From Litsea cubeba (lineage: Eukaryota; Streptophyta; Magnoliopsida; Laurales; Lauraceae): DNA of 64,000 nucleotides. The number at the start of each line of letters is the position of its first letter. Position 1 is the stretch's first letter. A model generated the notes under the pieces. It saw only the letters and a program-made list of their open reading frames with translations. It did not search any database and was not told the origin of the DNA. The translations under genes were made by a program, and so were the position numbers. The DNA lies in NCBI GenBank assembly GCA_012931725.1, contig CM022945.1, positions 102,493,951 through 102,557,950 on the forward strand, in the 5' to 3' direction. Of this stretch, positions 12,081 through 23,774 are shown piece by piece.

Positions 12081-13535
12081 CCCTCAAAAATCACTTTGAA
12101 ATATGTTAAAATGGGAATTTTGGTCCCGGGTCGACCTGTAGTGTACTAGGTCGACCTGCCCATGGACCAGGTCGACCTGGCACACTGTAGGTCGACCGGG
12201 CAGAGAGCTGTTGGCTCTCCAACGGTCATATTTGTGACCGTTTGTATGAGGTCGACCGGGGCTTGTATGGGGTCGACCGAAGACACGTCTGTACTCACTT
12301 TTTGAGTATAAATATGAGTTTATCGCATGAGAAAAAGTGTTGAATATTTTAGAACTCTTAAGCCTTTTTTGAGGAGTTTGGAGACAAGGAAAAGGGGATG
12401 AACCAAGAGAGACCAAAGGGTCTATAGGAAGGCTAAAGCTTGGAAATCATGAAGTTAAATCTCTAAGTAAGTTTTAGTTTTCTTAATCATATGTTTCATG
12501 CTTTACTTAAATTATTGGTAAATAATTTTTAGCATGTTAACTATGATGTATTGAATTCATTACTTTCATTCTATCTTTGATTTATGTTGTGATGAATTCT
12601 TTACTTTGATTCAATGCAAGTTTGTTTTAAAACTTTATTAATCATGCTTTCTCAAAATCTTTGATTTCCTTTTTAGCATGATTCTTTCTCTTTGTTGAAT
12701 CTTTCATTGTTATTTTCAATCTCTTTAGACCTTTAGTTAAACCTTTGTTTTTGAAAACAACATTGCACATGCATCACTTGATTAATCTTAAACATTTTTA
12801 TACAACTTGTGATCTTTAGATTTTCATATCATTCACAAGTTTGTAATTGTTCAAGTGATTAGCATTAGACTTCAATCAAATCTTTTAATGTGCATTAAAC
12901 TTTTAATTGCTTCAAGCATAATTTGATTGAGCTTTATTTTTAACTTGATTGAAGTTTTTCACACACACACATCATGAGCATACATCTTTGCATTTCTTTG
13001 AATGTTGTGTGAGTTTGTATTATCAATTTCATATCCGCCTATTTTAGATGCATTGTAATTGAGCTTAAAATATTTCTCTTCTAGTGTTTGTGAAGAAACT
13101 TCTTTGAGAAAGAAAATCTTTTAATTATAAAGGTTATTGCTTAGCCTAAGAAAAATATTGTATAAAGGTTATTGCTTAGCCTATAAAAGTACATGGTAAG
13201 ATTATTGCTTAGCCTATAAAAGTACATGGTAAGGTTATTGCTTAGCCTAGAAAAGTATATATAATTGTAGAGGTTATTGCTTAGCCTATTCAAAAACATA
13301 CATAGAGGAAACCCGGTGGAGTGATTGGATTACAAGCCGGTAGTGGATGTAGGCATTGAGGCTGAACCACTATAATTGATGATGTTATGTTGATTGCTAT
13401 GTGATGATTATTTATTTAAGCCTCCACATATTGTTTGTTTAATTATCACACGTAACTAGTTTATTTTAATTAAGTTAAAATTAATCATAATTAGTCATGA
13501 AGTGTAGCTCACCCTATTCACCCCCCTCCCCCCAG
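12081..13535 (+). mobile_element. LTR retrotransposon remnant (large copia-type LTR)
   Basis: At 12127-12282 there are six GTCGAC-centred words within 160 bp, a pattern found in LTRs of large plant copia elements. At 13133-13287 the word TTATTGCTTAGCCTA recurs five times at about 34-bp spacing, followed by a copia LTR-like GGATGTAGGCATTGAGGCTG and a final CACCCCCCTCC stretch. No protein domain or second LTR is present, and ends and target duplication are not resolved, so this is a truncated or solo LTR. Confidence 0.6.
13133..13287. repeat. Five-copy ~34-bp tandem repeat inside the LTR remnant
   Basis: TTATTGCTTAGCCTA occurs five times, separated by variable AAAAGTA(C/T)AT(G)-type spacers; copies three and four are nearly identical. 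Confidence 0.8.
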
Positions 13536-13784
13536 GGTAAGGATCCCGGACTTGCAGTAATATTCGCCCAAAATATAGATATGCTCAAAAATCAAATGCA
13601 TACCCAGAGCCACATTGAGCCTCTCAACAAGTAGAGCCCAATTGAGCCCCCTTACTAAACTAAGCTCAAGCGGTGCCCAATTGAGTTGACCCGCGCAAGG
13701 CTCGAGCTCAAGCCTATTTGAATCTGGTTGAGCTTTAGGGTTTTTTTTTTTTTTAGTTGAGCCTTAATTAGTTAAAGTGATTGT

Positions 13785-13965
13785 ACACTCAATTCCAAGG
13801 AGTAACTCAGTTGGCCTAGGACCGCGATTTGCACCCGGAGATTGTGAATTCGAAACTGCACTACCACACTGGGGCTACATGAGAGTTTATCCGGCTTTCC
13901 TTTGGGCCCGGAGGGATTAGTCCAGCCAAAAGGGTTGGGAACGTAAGATAGCAAAAAAAATAAAT
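13785..13965 (+). repeat. tRNA-derived SINE
   Basis: TAACTCAGTTGG matches a pol III A-box and AATTCGAAACT a B-box, followed by the shared body GGCCCGGAGGGATTAGTC and GGGTTGGGAACG, and an A-rich tail. The same body recurs at 21.27-21.33 kb and 57.98-58.03 kb, so a SINE family is present in at least three copies. Confidence 0.7.
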
Positions 13966-14339
13966 AAATAAAATAAAGTGATTAAACTCATATAAGTTCA
14001 AGCCCCACTTGAGCTTAACAAATTTGAGAAAAACCCTGAACTTGAACAAAGAGAAGCTAACCACACTTGATTAACAACCACAAAATGGAAGGCCTAAATG
14101 ATACTCATAGCTCAAAAAAGTACATGTATGTAAACGGTAAACCCACAAAATGCAATTTTTTGCAATGACCAAACAAACTACCACCTTTGCCCAGGTGCAA
14201 AACATCTGCTGACGCCATCAAAGTCAACAGTCAAAGGTCAACAGTCAACTCTAAGTAGCATCTGAGTTTCCAACCATGGCAGGGTTGGGGCACAGACAAT
14301 GGTCAACGGTCAACAGTGAACTCCAAGTAGCATGGAGGA

Positions 14340-17300
14340 TTACCAACCATGGGGTAGGCTTTGAGGGGGGGGTGGCTGTTGCCATCCAAAATACCCATGC
14401 ATCCCATTGTTCACATACTGTTGCCACATGAGCCGCTGGTCCAACTCCTGCTGCTTTTGGTCCACACCCCACATCTGGACGTAGGCCGGCAGCGGCAAAG
14501 CCGGAGAAGCAGGAGGTGCTGGCGATGCCAAGAATGCCGGTGCAGGGGCCCCATTAAACACCATCCCAGTAGCGCTCCCTCCCGGAAACGACACCCCTCC
14601 GGCTGCCATCTGACCTTGTTGGTACAAGTTGTCTAACAAAGTCATGTCAAAACCGCCACCACCGGGGAGTACTGTCGTCTTCTGATCGGAGACACTACCG
14701 GCCGACTGCACCAACGCCATCTCCCAGTCACTGAGCTCGTTATTGGCACCGAAAGGTTCCCAAGTAGGCGGTGGCATCGTCGAGTCTCCGGTGTACAATG
14801 TTAGTGCCAATCTATCTCCATCATCCTCACCCCTTTCAGTATCTTCACTTAGATCCAAGAGGTCTACTTCTAGTTGAGGGGTGCAGTTTTTCACACTCTC
14901 TTCTCTCCTTTTTACTTCCTCTTGTTTCTTGACCATCTTCTCTGGGCCTGGCAACACCTTCATATCCAAGAGATGGACTTCTTCAACATGGAACTTGAAC
15001 TCTTCAGAAGCCTCTTGCTTCTTGGCTTTTCGGGCTCGTGACATTGCCGCCTTTTCGCGTATGAATTCGTCCATGACCATGAGCTTCTTGGGTGTAATCT
15101 TCTCTACTTGCGGGTAGTCCGACGATCTCACTATCCCGACTGTTTTGCACCATCTATAGAAGCTGTCCACTTCATTGAATTGTTTAGCAGCCCGGCAGAA
15201 GATCTCCAACACCTTCACGCAGTCGGGGACTTCTAGTTCCATGAACCGATCGATCAAGATGCTCATTATCTCTGTCATGTAGTAATATATCTCGAAGCTC
15301 TCTGTAACCAGTGATTGAAGAGCGACGAACACAACCTGATTGGATTTTGCCTTCCCTGTTTGAGCATAGACAAGCTTTCAAAATCACTACTCCTCAGTAA
15401 CCTTATAGTAAAACAAGAGGATTCTAAGAGATCACATGGACGCAATGATATATATATATATATATATATACGGAGATGCTCCTATGAGAGATGCTTTCAT
15501 CTTATGAGAGATAAGGTGGGGGCCTCACATCCATATCAAATGCCAACAATTTAAATGTGAAGGTGCCCACCTTACCTCTTATAATAAGGTGAGGGATGCT
15601 CTTTCATATATATATATATACTAGCAAAACCCCGTGGATAACCACGAAACCACCAAATGTACAGACTGATATGAATTATTTTTAATAAATTTATTAATTA
15701 GTAAACTTGTGAGTCCTTTTTTTTTTGTTGCTAATTTGATCTTTATGTTTTTTTTTCCAAATGTTTTATTCTTTAGGTGAGGCATGAATTGATTAAGAAA
15801 GATCAAATGATCATAGACCTAACAAATTGACCTAATATATTTAAGTGGGACCAAGATGAATGGGGTCCATCATCTCTATTCTAACCGTTCATAAAATCAT
15901 ATGATGCGGGCTGGGACCCATTAATTGACTGATAAAGATCAAATGATCAAATAATCATAGACCTCTCAAATTGACCAAACCTAACCTATTTAAGTGGGAC
16001 CCCCAAGATGAATGGGTCCACTATCTATATTCTAACCATCCATAAAACCATATTTGCGGGATAGGACCCATGAATTGATTTTAAAATATCAAATGATCAA
16101 ATGATCGTAGACCTAACAAATTGACCTAATATATTTAAGTGGGACCCAGATGAATGAGGTCCACCATCTTTATTCTAATCGTCCATAGAATCAAATGAAG
16201 CGGGCCGGGACCCATTAATTGATTGATAAAGATCAAATGATCATAGACTTCTCAAATTGACCAAACCTAGCCTATTTAAGTGGGACCCCCAAGATGAATG
16301 GGTCCGCCATCTATATTCTAACCGTCCCAAATTTGTATAGTCCTTATCGAACTGCAATTTGGGGTGAGTTAGGTTGACTCAAGTTGGATTGGGCACATGA
16401 ATATCTTGGTTTCTTTTGCTTTTCAAATGCGAAAACTAAAAAATGTATGTTCACATAAAATATCCATCAACACAATAATTATATTATGTGTTAGGGGCAG
16501 ACCCATGTATATGGGTCTGGGACTGAAGCCCCCACCCATATTTGAAAAAGGCTTAATTCTTTTAAGAAATCCTAATATTTCTTTTACATGGAGCACCCTC
16601 AAGTTCAATTTCTTGGGTCCACCCCTGCTATACGTACATACATATGTTTCTGTATATATATATATATATATGTTGGGTATTAGAGTTTCCAACTCAAAGT
16701 TCATTGCGGTTTCAAAATCAAGGGATCCCCAACCTTGAACCAAGCAAGCCATGGCCGAGTTTTACTTTAAATCGAGTTGATGTTTGGCCCAGCTCAAGTT
16801 GTACGCCTAATAATATCATCGTCATAGCCTTATTCCATTAAATTAATTAGGTGTGGCCAAGGAGTTGTACTCTAAAAACTTGGACACTTACAAACTCTAA
16901 CCAATTTAAGAGTTAAGATCATAAAAACCTACCAAAAGGTACCTATAAGAAAGTATGGTATACCAACTAAAATATAGGTACCAAAATGTCACCCTCTACT
17001 AGATTAAGGATATTTGTACTGTGAGTAAAATTTTCTCCTGCAAACATCCATGCAATTGTTTATTAACGCGGATGCTCTTGAATTAAAGACACCCACAGAA
17101 ATAACCACAAGGATTCCCATAATAGAAAATCACCCCTCATAATAATGTTTATGTAAGATTTAATACTTGCCTGTAGGTTGGCATGCTAGGAATCTCTCAA
17201 GAAGGTCCTGCAATTGTTGACTTCTTGCGAAGATTTGCTGGGTCTTCATATCACATACAGAGTAGGCGGCGTTTGCTGAGGAGATAAGGCCATGACCACC

Positions 17301-17822
17301 CTCATGCTCCCCCCCCTCACGCAAGTGGCTCTTCCTGGTCAGGTTCAGCTGCCTCTCTATCCTAAACTCAAGCTGCTCGTCCAGGTAGCGAGCATAAGCC
17401 CTTGCAAAGGTGGTGAAGTCCCAAGAGTTGGCGCCGGAGTCCCGGAAGTCCGACATGTTGAGGAGACGCTCCCCCCGGCGTGAAGTGAAGAAGAAGATCT
17501 CTTTCTCATAGGCCAGGTCGCCCGGGGAGAGAAGCCGGTGGATCACCATAAGGGTTTTGACGGCGACGGTCCAATTGCGGGTCTTCCTCAGGCGCCGGGA
17601 GAGGGTGTTGACGCAGGCGCTAACGTGCGCCCGGGAGTAACAGGTGAGGTTTATGATCTCCTTCAGATGCTTCTCTGATGGGGGCTTCTCCTCATGTCTT
17701 GTGGCCTTGACTATGGACACATCAAGGGCTGAGATGGAGTTGCTGCTACTGACCATGGCAAGGCCAATGCTGGTCTGGTCCTTGACCCTGCCAAGGGTTC
17801 TATGGATCTTGCTTGGGGCCAT
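14340..17822 (-). CDS. Clathrin assembly protein, ANTH/CALM (AP180) family
   Basis: Two exons, 17822-17171 and 15355-14340, join in frame to give 555 aa. The ANTH domain spans roughly residues 25-300. The phosphoinositide-binding lysine/histidine cluster is visible as K39-A-T-R-H and K51-H52. RFLACQPTGKAKSNQVV bridges the splice. After the domain come a charged linker, a clathrin-box-like DLLDL (382-386) and the plant-conserved W-E-P-F and S-D-W-E-x-x-L-V-Q-S-A segments; the tail is Pro/Ala/Gln-rich. Plant members bind PI(4,5)P2 and clathrin and help recruit cargo at the plasma membrane and trans-Golgi. The length fits the At1g03050/At4g02650 type (about 600 aa). The ATG at 17822 lies in AAGCCCATGGCC. 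The intron is 1,815 bp, repeat-filled and bounded GC...AG. No frame break is seen; the gene looks functional. Confidence 0.93.
15451..15622. repeat. (TA)n tracts flanking a small inverted-repeat segment
   Basis: (TA)n runs at 15451-15470 and 15606-15620 flank sequence with partly inverted words (GAGATGCTCC..., AAGGTGGG.../...CCCACCTT). It may be a small transposon inside the intron; the boundaries are not certain. Confidence 0.35.
15800..16330. repeat. Four-copy ~140-bp tandem repeat with alternating types
   Basis: Copies start near 15801, 15939, 16089 and 16228, each beginning GATCAAATGATC...TAGAC and containing TATTTAAGTGGGACC and ATTCTAACCGTCC-type words. Copies 1 and 3 share CTAACAAATTGACCTAATATA. 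Copies 2 and 4 share CTCAAATTGACCAAACCTA and the GGGACCCCCAAGATG form. This implies a two-unit (about 285-bp) block duplicated once. It lies wholly in the clathrin-gene intron. Confidence 0.85.
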
Positions 17823-19210
17823 GGGCTTGGTTAATTGAGTGCAGAAAGGGATGGATGTGGTGATGTTTATGGAAAAGTATCAAGCATGAAAGAAGGCCAT
17901 ATTTGTCACCCTGAAATGATATAGATACATACAATGAAGTTTTTTGTAGCTTATAGCCTATAGTCCCCTTTTGTTACAAAGCATCTAAAATGATTGTTAT
18001 TTGGAATCTCCTGATTGGCAAAGTCTAATAATTTATTTGGGCTCTTCCTATTTTTATTAAAATCTTATTTTATTATTTTCTAAAATAAATAGAATGGGCT
18101 AGCTAAGGGCTTGAATTTGACCCGCTGGGTCTCACCTAGATCTGTGTTCATTTAGACTAGCTTGAGCACACATCTAGGTTTGCGGGCCAAACCTGGAAAG
18201 TCAATTAGGGCGTATTTGTTTCATGTAATTAAATGCTATAAAAATTGTAAGACTTTTATTTTTAAAAATGGTTTGAATTGAAGAAATAGATGTGAGTTTT
18301 AAAAAATAACAACAAATTATCTTTCTTCTAATGAAAAATGAATTAATCAAAGAGAGATGAGAAATGAATACATAATGACTACCCTAATAATTCAAATACT
18401 AAGAGAGTGACAGTTGACAGTTACTTTTAGATATAGAAGTGCTTTATATCCTACACCCCTAATCTCATATCCCTCACCTCACCTTATTAATAATACTCAG
18501 CGGAGCTCATTTAACTTTGAATTCCTTTATATTCAATTATTATGTGTTTTATGCAAAGCCCTTATAGTTTAAAAACACAAATGGGCCTATTAAGACATAA
18601 TCCAACTGGTTCTTAATTATTAGGCCTATTGGTGTTTTATATGTATATATTGCACGCGCACCTAAGAAAACACTTGACACATCCAATTGTTATTCACAAT
18701 TGGATCAAAATCCATACAGAAAGATGCCTTGTAAAATCATAAAGCTTGATATTCATAGATAATTAGGGTTTAGATGATCGAATGGGTTGATATTTTGTAC
18801 ATCCCCTGTATCTCTTCAAGACCTTTCCATCACCCTCCCCCATGAATTGCATGGTATTATGTGTGACCCATCGGCAGATCGATTTGGGACATCTTATGCA
18901 AGAACAGTTTGCACCAAAATAAATCTCTCTTTAATTATTCCATAGACATACTAATGAAATAATATAAACAATAAGCATCCATATTCATGTAAAAGAGGTT
19001 TTCTTTTCATGAGTTTTTTATATATAAATATGAAGTTGGGGTCGATCCTAGAACCCAAATCTAAGTCTTTAATGTACTAACAAGCTTTAAATGGACATGA
19101 ATATTAGTAGTAGCTAGGATTCTTATCCAAATTAGGCCCGGAACAGGGAATCTCTAATTGAAGAGGGACTCAAACCGGATCAGTAAGGGGGCCTGAATCT
19201 AGCTTTCTTA
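17823..19210. other. Upstream region of the clathrin assembly gene
   Basis: Contains the promoter side of the minus-strand gene. A weak TATA-like TATCTATATCA lies near 17920-17932, but no firm promoter motif is evident. The rest is AT-rich without recognised coding. Confidence 0.35.
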
Positions 19211-19762
19211 GGGCCCTTTTGGCAATTTACTATTAAAGTAAAAGTAATGTAAAGCTTCAAATCAAGAGGAAATTAAATATAAGGGGTTATGATGTCATTT
19301 TGTCTTTAATGGATTAGTAGGGAATATTTTTTTCTTTTTGTGTAAAAAGTGAGTGTATTTTAGTCTTTTATTGGAGAAAGGAGGTTGTTTCTTGATTTTT
19401 CTTTAAAGAGGAAATTTTGAAGATATGTGGGCCCATTTGGCAATTTAATAGGTCAGTAAAAGTAATGTAAAGCCTCCATTGCAGATTAAGTCTTCTTCAA
19501 AATGACAAAGTAAAAAACCAACCTCCTTCACTAAATGATAAAAAAAAATCCATCTTTTACCCAAAAAAGTGAAAAAAATTTTCTACCAATCCACTAAAGA
19601 TAAAATATCATCGTAATCCCCTTATATTTTATTCTCTTGATTTGATGCTTTGCATCACTTTTACTTTAATAGTAAATTACCAAACTGACCCATGTTATTT
19701 TATTCTCTTAATTTGATGCTTTACATCACTTTTACTTTAATAGTAAATTACCAAACTGACCC
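19211..19762. mobile_element. Foldback MITE with duplicated termini
   Basis: The left arm (19211-19420, GGGCCCTTTTGGCAATTTAC...) matches the reverse complement of the right arm (about 19470-19691) over most of its length by eye. The terminal segment is repeated: a second left end starts near 19431 and a second right end closes at 19762. The related terminus TTTGGCAATTTAC also ends the small element nested in the LINE near 48.7-49.0 kb. No coding capacity is seen. Confidence 0.75.
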
Positions 19763-19991
19763 AGGTCAGTGATTTTCAACGTCTCCAAATAATATAACTA
19801 GGAATATTCATGGTATTCCAACCAACATTTGTGACACTACTTTGGACCCATATTGGTGAGTCCCAAAACTGTTTTTTATATATCCATCACAAAACCTCTG
19901 GATCCCGCTCAATCTCCATGATTGGCAGAAGCCCATCAAAGTGGGTCCCACAAAAGGAGCTGTGGGTCCAACTCCCCCTCAATGGGCATGA

Positions 19992-20119
19992 CACTACACC
20001 AAAAACGAAAAATTGGAACGGATTACTGTTCCTAATCCGTGTGTTCCTAATCCGTTCGGATTAGGAACACACGGATTAGGAACGGTAATCCGTTCTAATT
20101 TTCCATTTTTGGTGTAGTG
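19992..20119. mobile_element. 128-bp CACTA-ended foldback MITE
   Basis: The element begins CACTACACCAAAAA and ends TTTTTGGTGTAGTG; almost its whole length is one inverted repeat (two arms of about 63 nt meeting at CGTTCGG). The 3-bp direct repeat TGA flanks it at 19989-19991 and 20120-20122. CACTA termini and a 3-bp target duplication are diagnostic of the CACTA superfamily. Confidence 0.92.
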
Positions 20120-20329
20120 TGATGTTCATCAACATAGCCTGAGATGTAGAAAATGGGTGTTTCTTGAAATGACCCACTTCCTGCAAGTGAGCCGAGAAGG
20201 AAGTGGGACACGTGTTAGAAGATGGGAACCAATCATTCAACAAGAAAATGATATCAAATATAGAGATTAAGATGAAGATACCTGCGCAAGCAAACAGTTG
20301 GATTGGAATGCTTCAGTCCTGATTTAGAG

Positions 20330-20443
20330 AGAGAGAGTGGGGGGGGGGGGGGGGGGGGGAATAAGAGAGAGAAAGAGATCTCTTTCTCTCTCTCTTTTGC
20401 CTCTCTCTCTGCAACTCTCTTGTGTCAGCTCTTAAAATTCTAA

Positions 20444-20475
<32 letters not shown>
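20330..20475. repeat. Compound (GA)n / poly-G / (CT)n / (GA)n microsatellite
   Basis: (AG)n from 20324, about 20 G at 20339-20359, then GA- and CT-rich runs that are mutually complementary, closing with (AG)n at 20448-20475. The 60-codon frame across it is low-complexity and not a gene. Confidence 0.85.
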
Positions 20476-20477
<2 letters not shown>

Positions 20478-20479
20478 CA

Positions 20480-21129
20480 TCATTTTGCAATGCAAAGACG
20501 GCCGTTAACGTAGGAATAAGTTACAAAAATTCATGGACCAAGTTGTGACACGGGTAAGTTGATCATCTGCCATGTTATCAACTTTGACTAATTCTATGTC
20601 AGTAGTCCTACATGCACAAATGTTTTGAGAGATATCACAGGAATAGTCCAAAATTTTGGTAAAAAAAATTATCCATGGAGATTTTTTGATTCTATATTGT
20701 CTCTTATATTACAACACCCCGGTTCGTGTGGGTCCCACCTGAGGACAAGAGGGAAACGACGCAGATTAGGGACTAGGCGAAATTTCACACTGATCAGAGC
20801 ACGTCAACCGTTGAATTGGAATCCGGATCCTCCGGGGCCTTAACCTAGAGAAAGGCTTTAGTCAAAATAGGGGAACTAAACAATGGGGTCTACTTATTGA
20901 AATCTAATAGGTAAAAATAAAAACACCTTCCATTGTTGGATTAAATGTTAAATAAATAAAAATATGGACGCTGTGGTCATCCTCAAAACCCCCTCCCAAC
21001 AATATTGGAAATAGCTACATGAATTCTCTATATCCATTTTGATATCCTTGATTAGGTTGTACTTCTTCCTTCAAATCTATTGTTACATATTTAGAACAGG
21101 CCTAAAATCATCAAAACTTTAAAAGAAAA
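20480..21129. other. Intergenic DNA, no gene recognised
   Basis: No domain-bearing frame; the junction with tandem unit 1 lies near the right end. Confidence 0.45.
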
Positions 21130-21246
21130 TAATAATAAAATAAAATCCAGGTATAAACCCATTCTTTTTTGGCCCGGTGTTAAATACTCTAGGTCCTAGC
21201 CATATAATGTATCATCATGTGTTGTATTTCATTCATTATAAATTGT

Positions 21247-21400
21247 ACTACCACACTAGGGCTACAGGTGAGTTTACCCGGCTTCCCTCTGGGCCCGGAG
21301 AGATTAATCATGCCCAAAGGATTGGGAACCCTCCTATAGCAAAAAAAAAAGAAAAAGAAAAAAAAAAAGAATATATATATATATATATATATTTACTTCC
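21247..21400 (+). repeat. 5'-truncated SINE present only in unit 1
   Basis: Shares CTACCACACT...GGGCTACA, CCCGGCTTCCCT and GGGCCCGGAGAGATTA with the SINE at 13785, and ends in an A-rich tail running into (TA)n. Unit 2 (39940-39965) reads straight across, so this is a unit-1-specific insertion. Confidence 0.6.
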
Positions 21401-22359
21401 ATTCAGCTAAAGGTTTTACAGCTTACTTTTTTTTGTTCCTTGAAACGGGTACACTGAAACAGATACAGTACATCATGGCCGACATGACTCGTTTACGCAA
21501 CAAAACTAATTTATGAATATAGATATAGAGTATTATGATTTTTGACCATACAGAAAATAAAATAGAAATCCTTTCATTACAAAGTATTCATGCCCTTGAA
21601 AGGATCCAGGTACCTGCCTACAAACATGAATTAGGGAGATAAAGGATCTAATTGGCTCATCTATGCTGATCCCCTCAGCAGTCATCCCATCTCACTTTGA
21701 CCATCCATTTAAACATTTAACACACTTTTTTTTTTCCTTATGTAGGGTGACGACTGCTCTAATCGATTCTGAAAATGTGTGTTAAACTAAGTGTCAACAC
21801 CACTCAACCATGAGCATATTTTTCTTAAAACTCATTTCAACAAACGACAGACTTGTACAAAAGCAGACTGAGGCCTAATGAGGACTGTAGGGGCCAGGTT
21901 TTAATCTAGTTTGTACCAGCATCAATCCTAAATTGGTCCAACAATGATCCACTGGTCAGACCAAATAGGGATATCCAATTCACACGCAGCAGACTAAATC
22001 TAGATCCATTGACGGCCTTGATTCTAACCAGGGAAACTCTGAATTTCTTAATCTGAAGATACCAGAATTAATCAACTTCTACACATACCCTTTGAAAACC
22101 TTAAGCTTAAGAACGACAATGGGTAAGATTATCTGATCAGGCTGATTTTGCCAAAAAAAAACTCTTTTAAGTTTGGCGCACACAGGAGGGAGCTGTGCGG
22201 AGTTGGAATACAACCAATACAAACTTAATTCATAACTAATCTATGTTTACTACCATCATCCGGCCAGTGCAGCATATCTCTGTGAAAAATTTGAAGGACA
22301 CTTCCTTTAGAAGATTTGATAATAAGCTTCAATGGTTAGCAGAGTTGCATATAATGTTA

Positions 22360-22980
22360 TTATCCTACAGTACAATCAAGCACCATATATACAATTAACA
22401 CACCACAAGCATGAAAAGGAAACAAAATTGTCACAAAAGAGCTGCAAATGGAGCAGCCCACCATGGATGCCTCCCAAGTTTGGCACCAACAGCAAGCACA
22501 AAGAGCCCCTGTCAAAGCTGACACAGCGCTTAAAATAAACACAAACATGAAATCGATGCTCAAAGAGATGGTTCCTATCGTGACCAGCATCTCTGCTAGA
22601 TCAAAATAAGACAAGAAAGGAAAGCTCCTTGACATGCCCAATAAACCATCGTGAGTGTATATGATGGTCACCTCATCCTTCACAATAATAGAGCAAGAAA
22701 AACCGCAGCCAACCCTGTAACTTTCACAGTCAATAGAGGATGGATACACTGCAGCTGAAGCAGGACATGCAACCCAGGAGGAATTGCACATTTGTCGGGA
22801 ACCACCCCTCTTTCGAGATACATTCCAAGCTCAAATGCAAATCGAGCTGTTTACATGGACGGCGAACATGATAATCAAAGAAACAATGGGTTATTAGAGA
22901 GAGTTTAGAGATCAATAAATAAGTAGTGGCAAAAATATGCACCTGTGTCTTCACCACAAACCAGAGGCCGGAAAACTTGT
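22360..22980 (-). pseudogene. Unidentified duplicated gene fragment, copy 1
   Basis: A minus-strand frame (about 22791-22360) contains the Cys-rich CPASAAVYPSSIDCESY, then VKDEVTIIYTHDG, then a hydrophobic stretch (roughly MLVTIGTISLSIDFMFVFIL) and a Cys-rich CACCWCQTW. It could be the last part of a small membrane protein. The upstream exon-like piece encoding ASNV-x-PAYTSFPASG (about 22955-22990) has a one-base deletion relative to copy 2. I do not recognise the family. It may be a gene relic or a non-coding repeat. Confidence 0.3.
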
Positions 22981-23774
22981 ATATGCTGGGTCTACATTGG
23001 AAGCTAAAAGAATAAGAGAAATTTTTTTTTTTTTTTTTAACTTTTTAACCAGAGGATTTAACCGAAAAAAACAAGTGATGCGCACGTGTTATGCGATCAA
23101 ACACTTTAACCGGTAGGGCACCAATTAGAGCAATTTGGTCCAATTTTCATTTTCTTTTTTACCTATTTTGTACATCGTCAGCGCCGACCTTATTTACACT
23201 GAATAAGGTTGGAGATGACCCTGTCCGCAAACCCTATATAATCCGATTTCGAGCTTCATTCTTCCCACTTCAACAAAATCGTAAAGAGGCCGATTTCCTT
23301 CAATATTGTACAGTTGCGAAACATGATGGCTAGTGTGTTTTTCCACCATTGATGTCACCATTAATTTTCGATCAATCTCCTCTTGCTATTGTTTGGGTCT
23401 ACACAAAGGAGGTAATGAAAGTTTTTCTCTTCACATGATGGAACCCTAGAAATCAATCTCCTTTTTCTATTGACAACGTATTATACATATACTATCATTT
23501 AATGCATTGATACATGTTCTCTTTCAATGTATGCTGTTTATTATTTGTGTCATTGAATATGGTATATGTTGCACAGGAGCCCTATTTACTGTTTTGCAAT
23601 CTTCAATGTAATACATAATACCACATTGACTTAAATGTCAACAACCAAAGTACTTTATACATATTTAATTTCTAATAAGGAGGAAAACGTTCACAAATTT
23701 AATCTAAACCCTATGCATTATTGCGTGAGAAAGATGATCTAACTAATTTATATTTTTTATGATGCTGTAATAGC

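Larger units (their letters stand above)
15356..17170 (-). other. GC-AG intron of the clathrin assembly gene
   Basis: The donor reads ACAG|GCAAGT and the acceptor AAACAG|GG. Only this pair restores the frame (ACA-GGG-AAG, Thr-Gly-Lys) expected from family alignment. The nearby GT (GGCAA|GTATT) would need an exon 2 start that has no AG. AG|GCAAGT is the known strong consensus for GC-type donors. Confidence 0.85.

Noticed and set aside
14361..15117. Open frames opposite and beside clathrin assembly gene exon 2
   Set aside because: They are other-frame shadows of a long GC-richer exon with clear family homology.
20313..20495. 60-codon frame rich in Ser, Leu, Pro
   Set aside because: It is a translated (GA)n/(CT)n/poly-G microsatellite.
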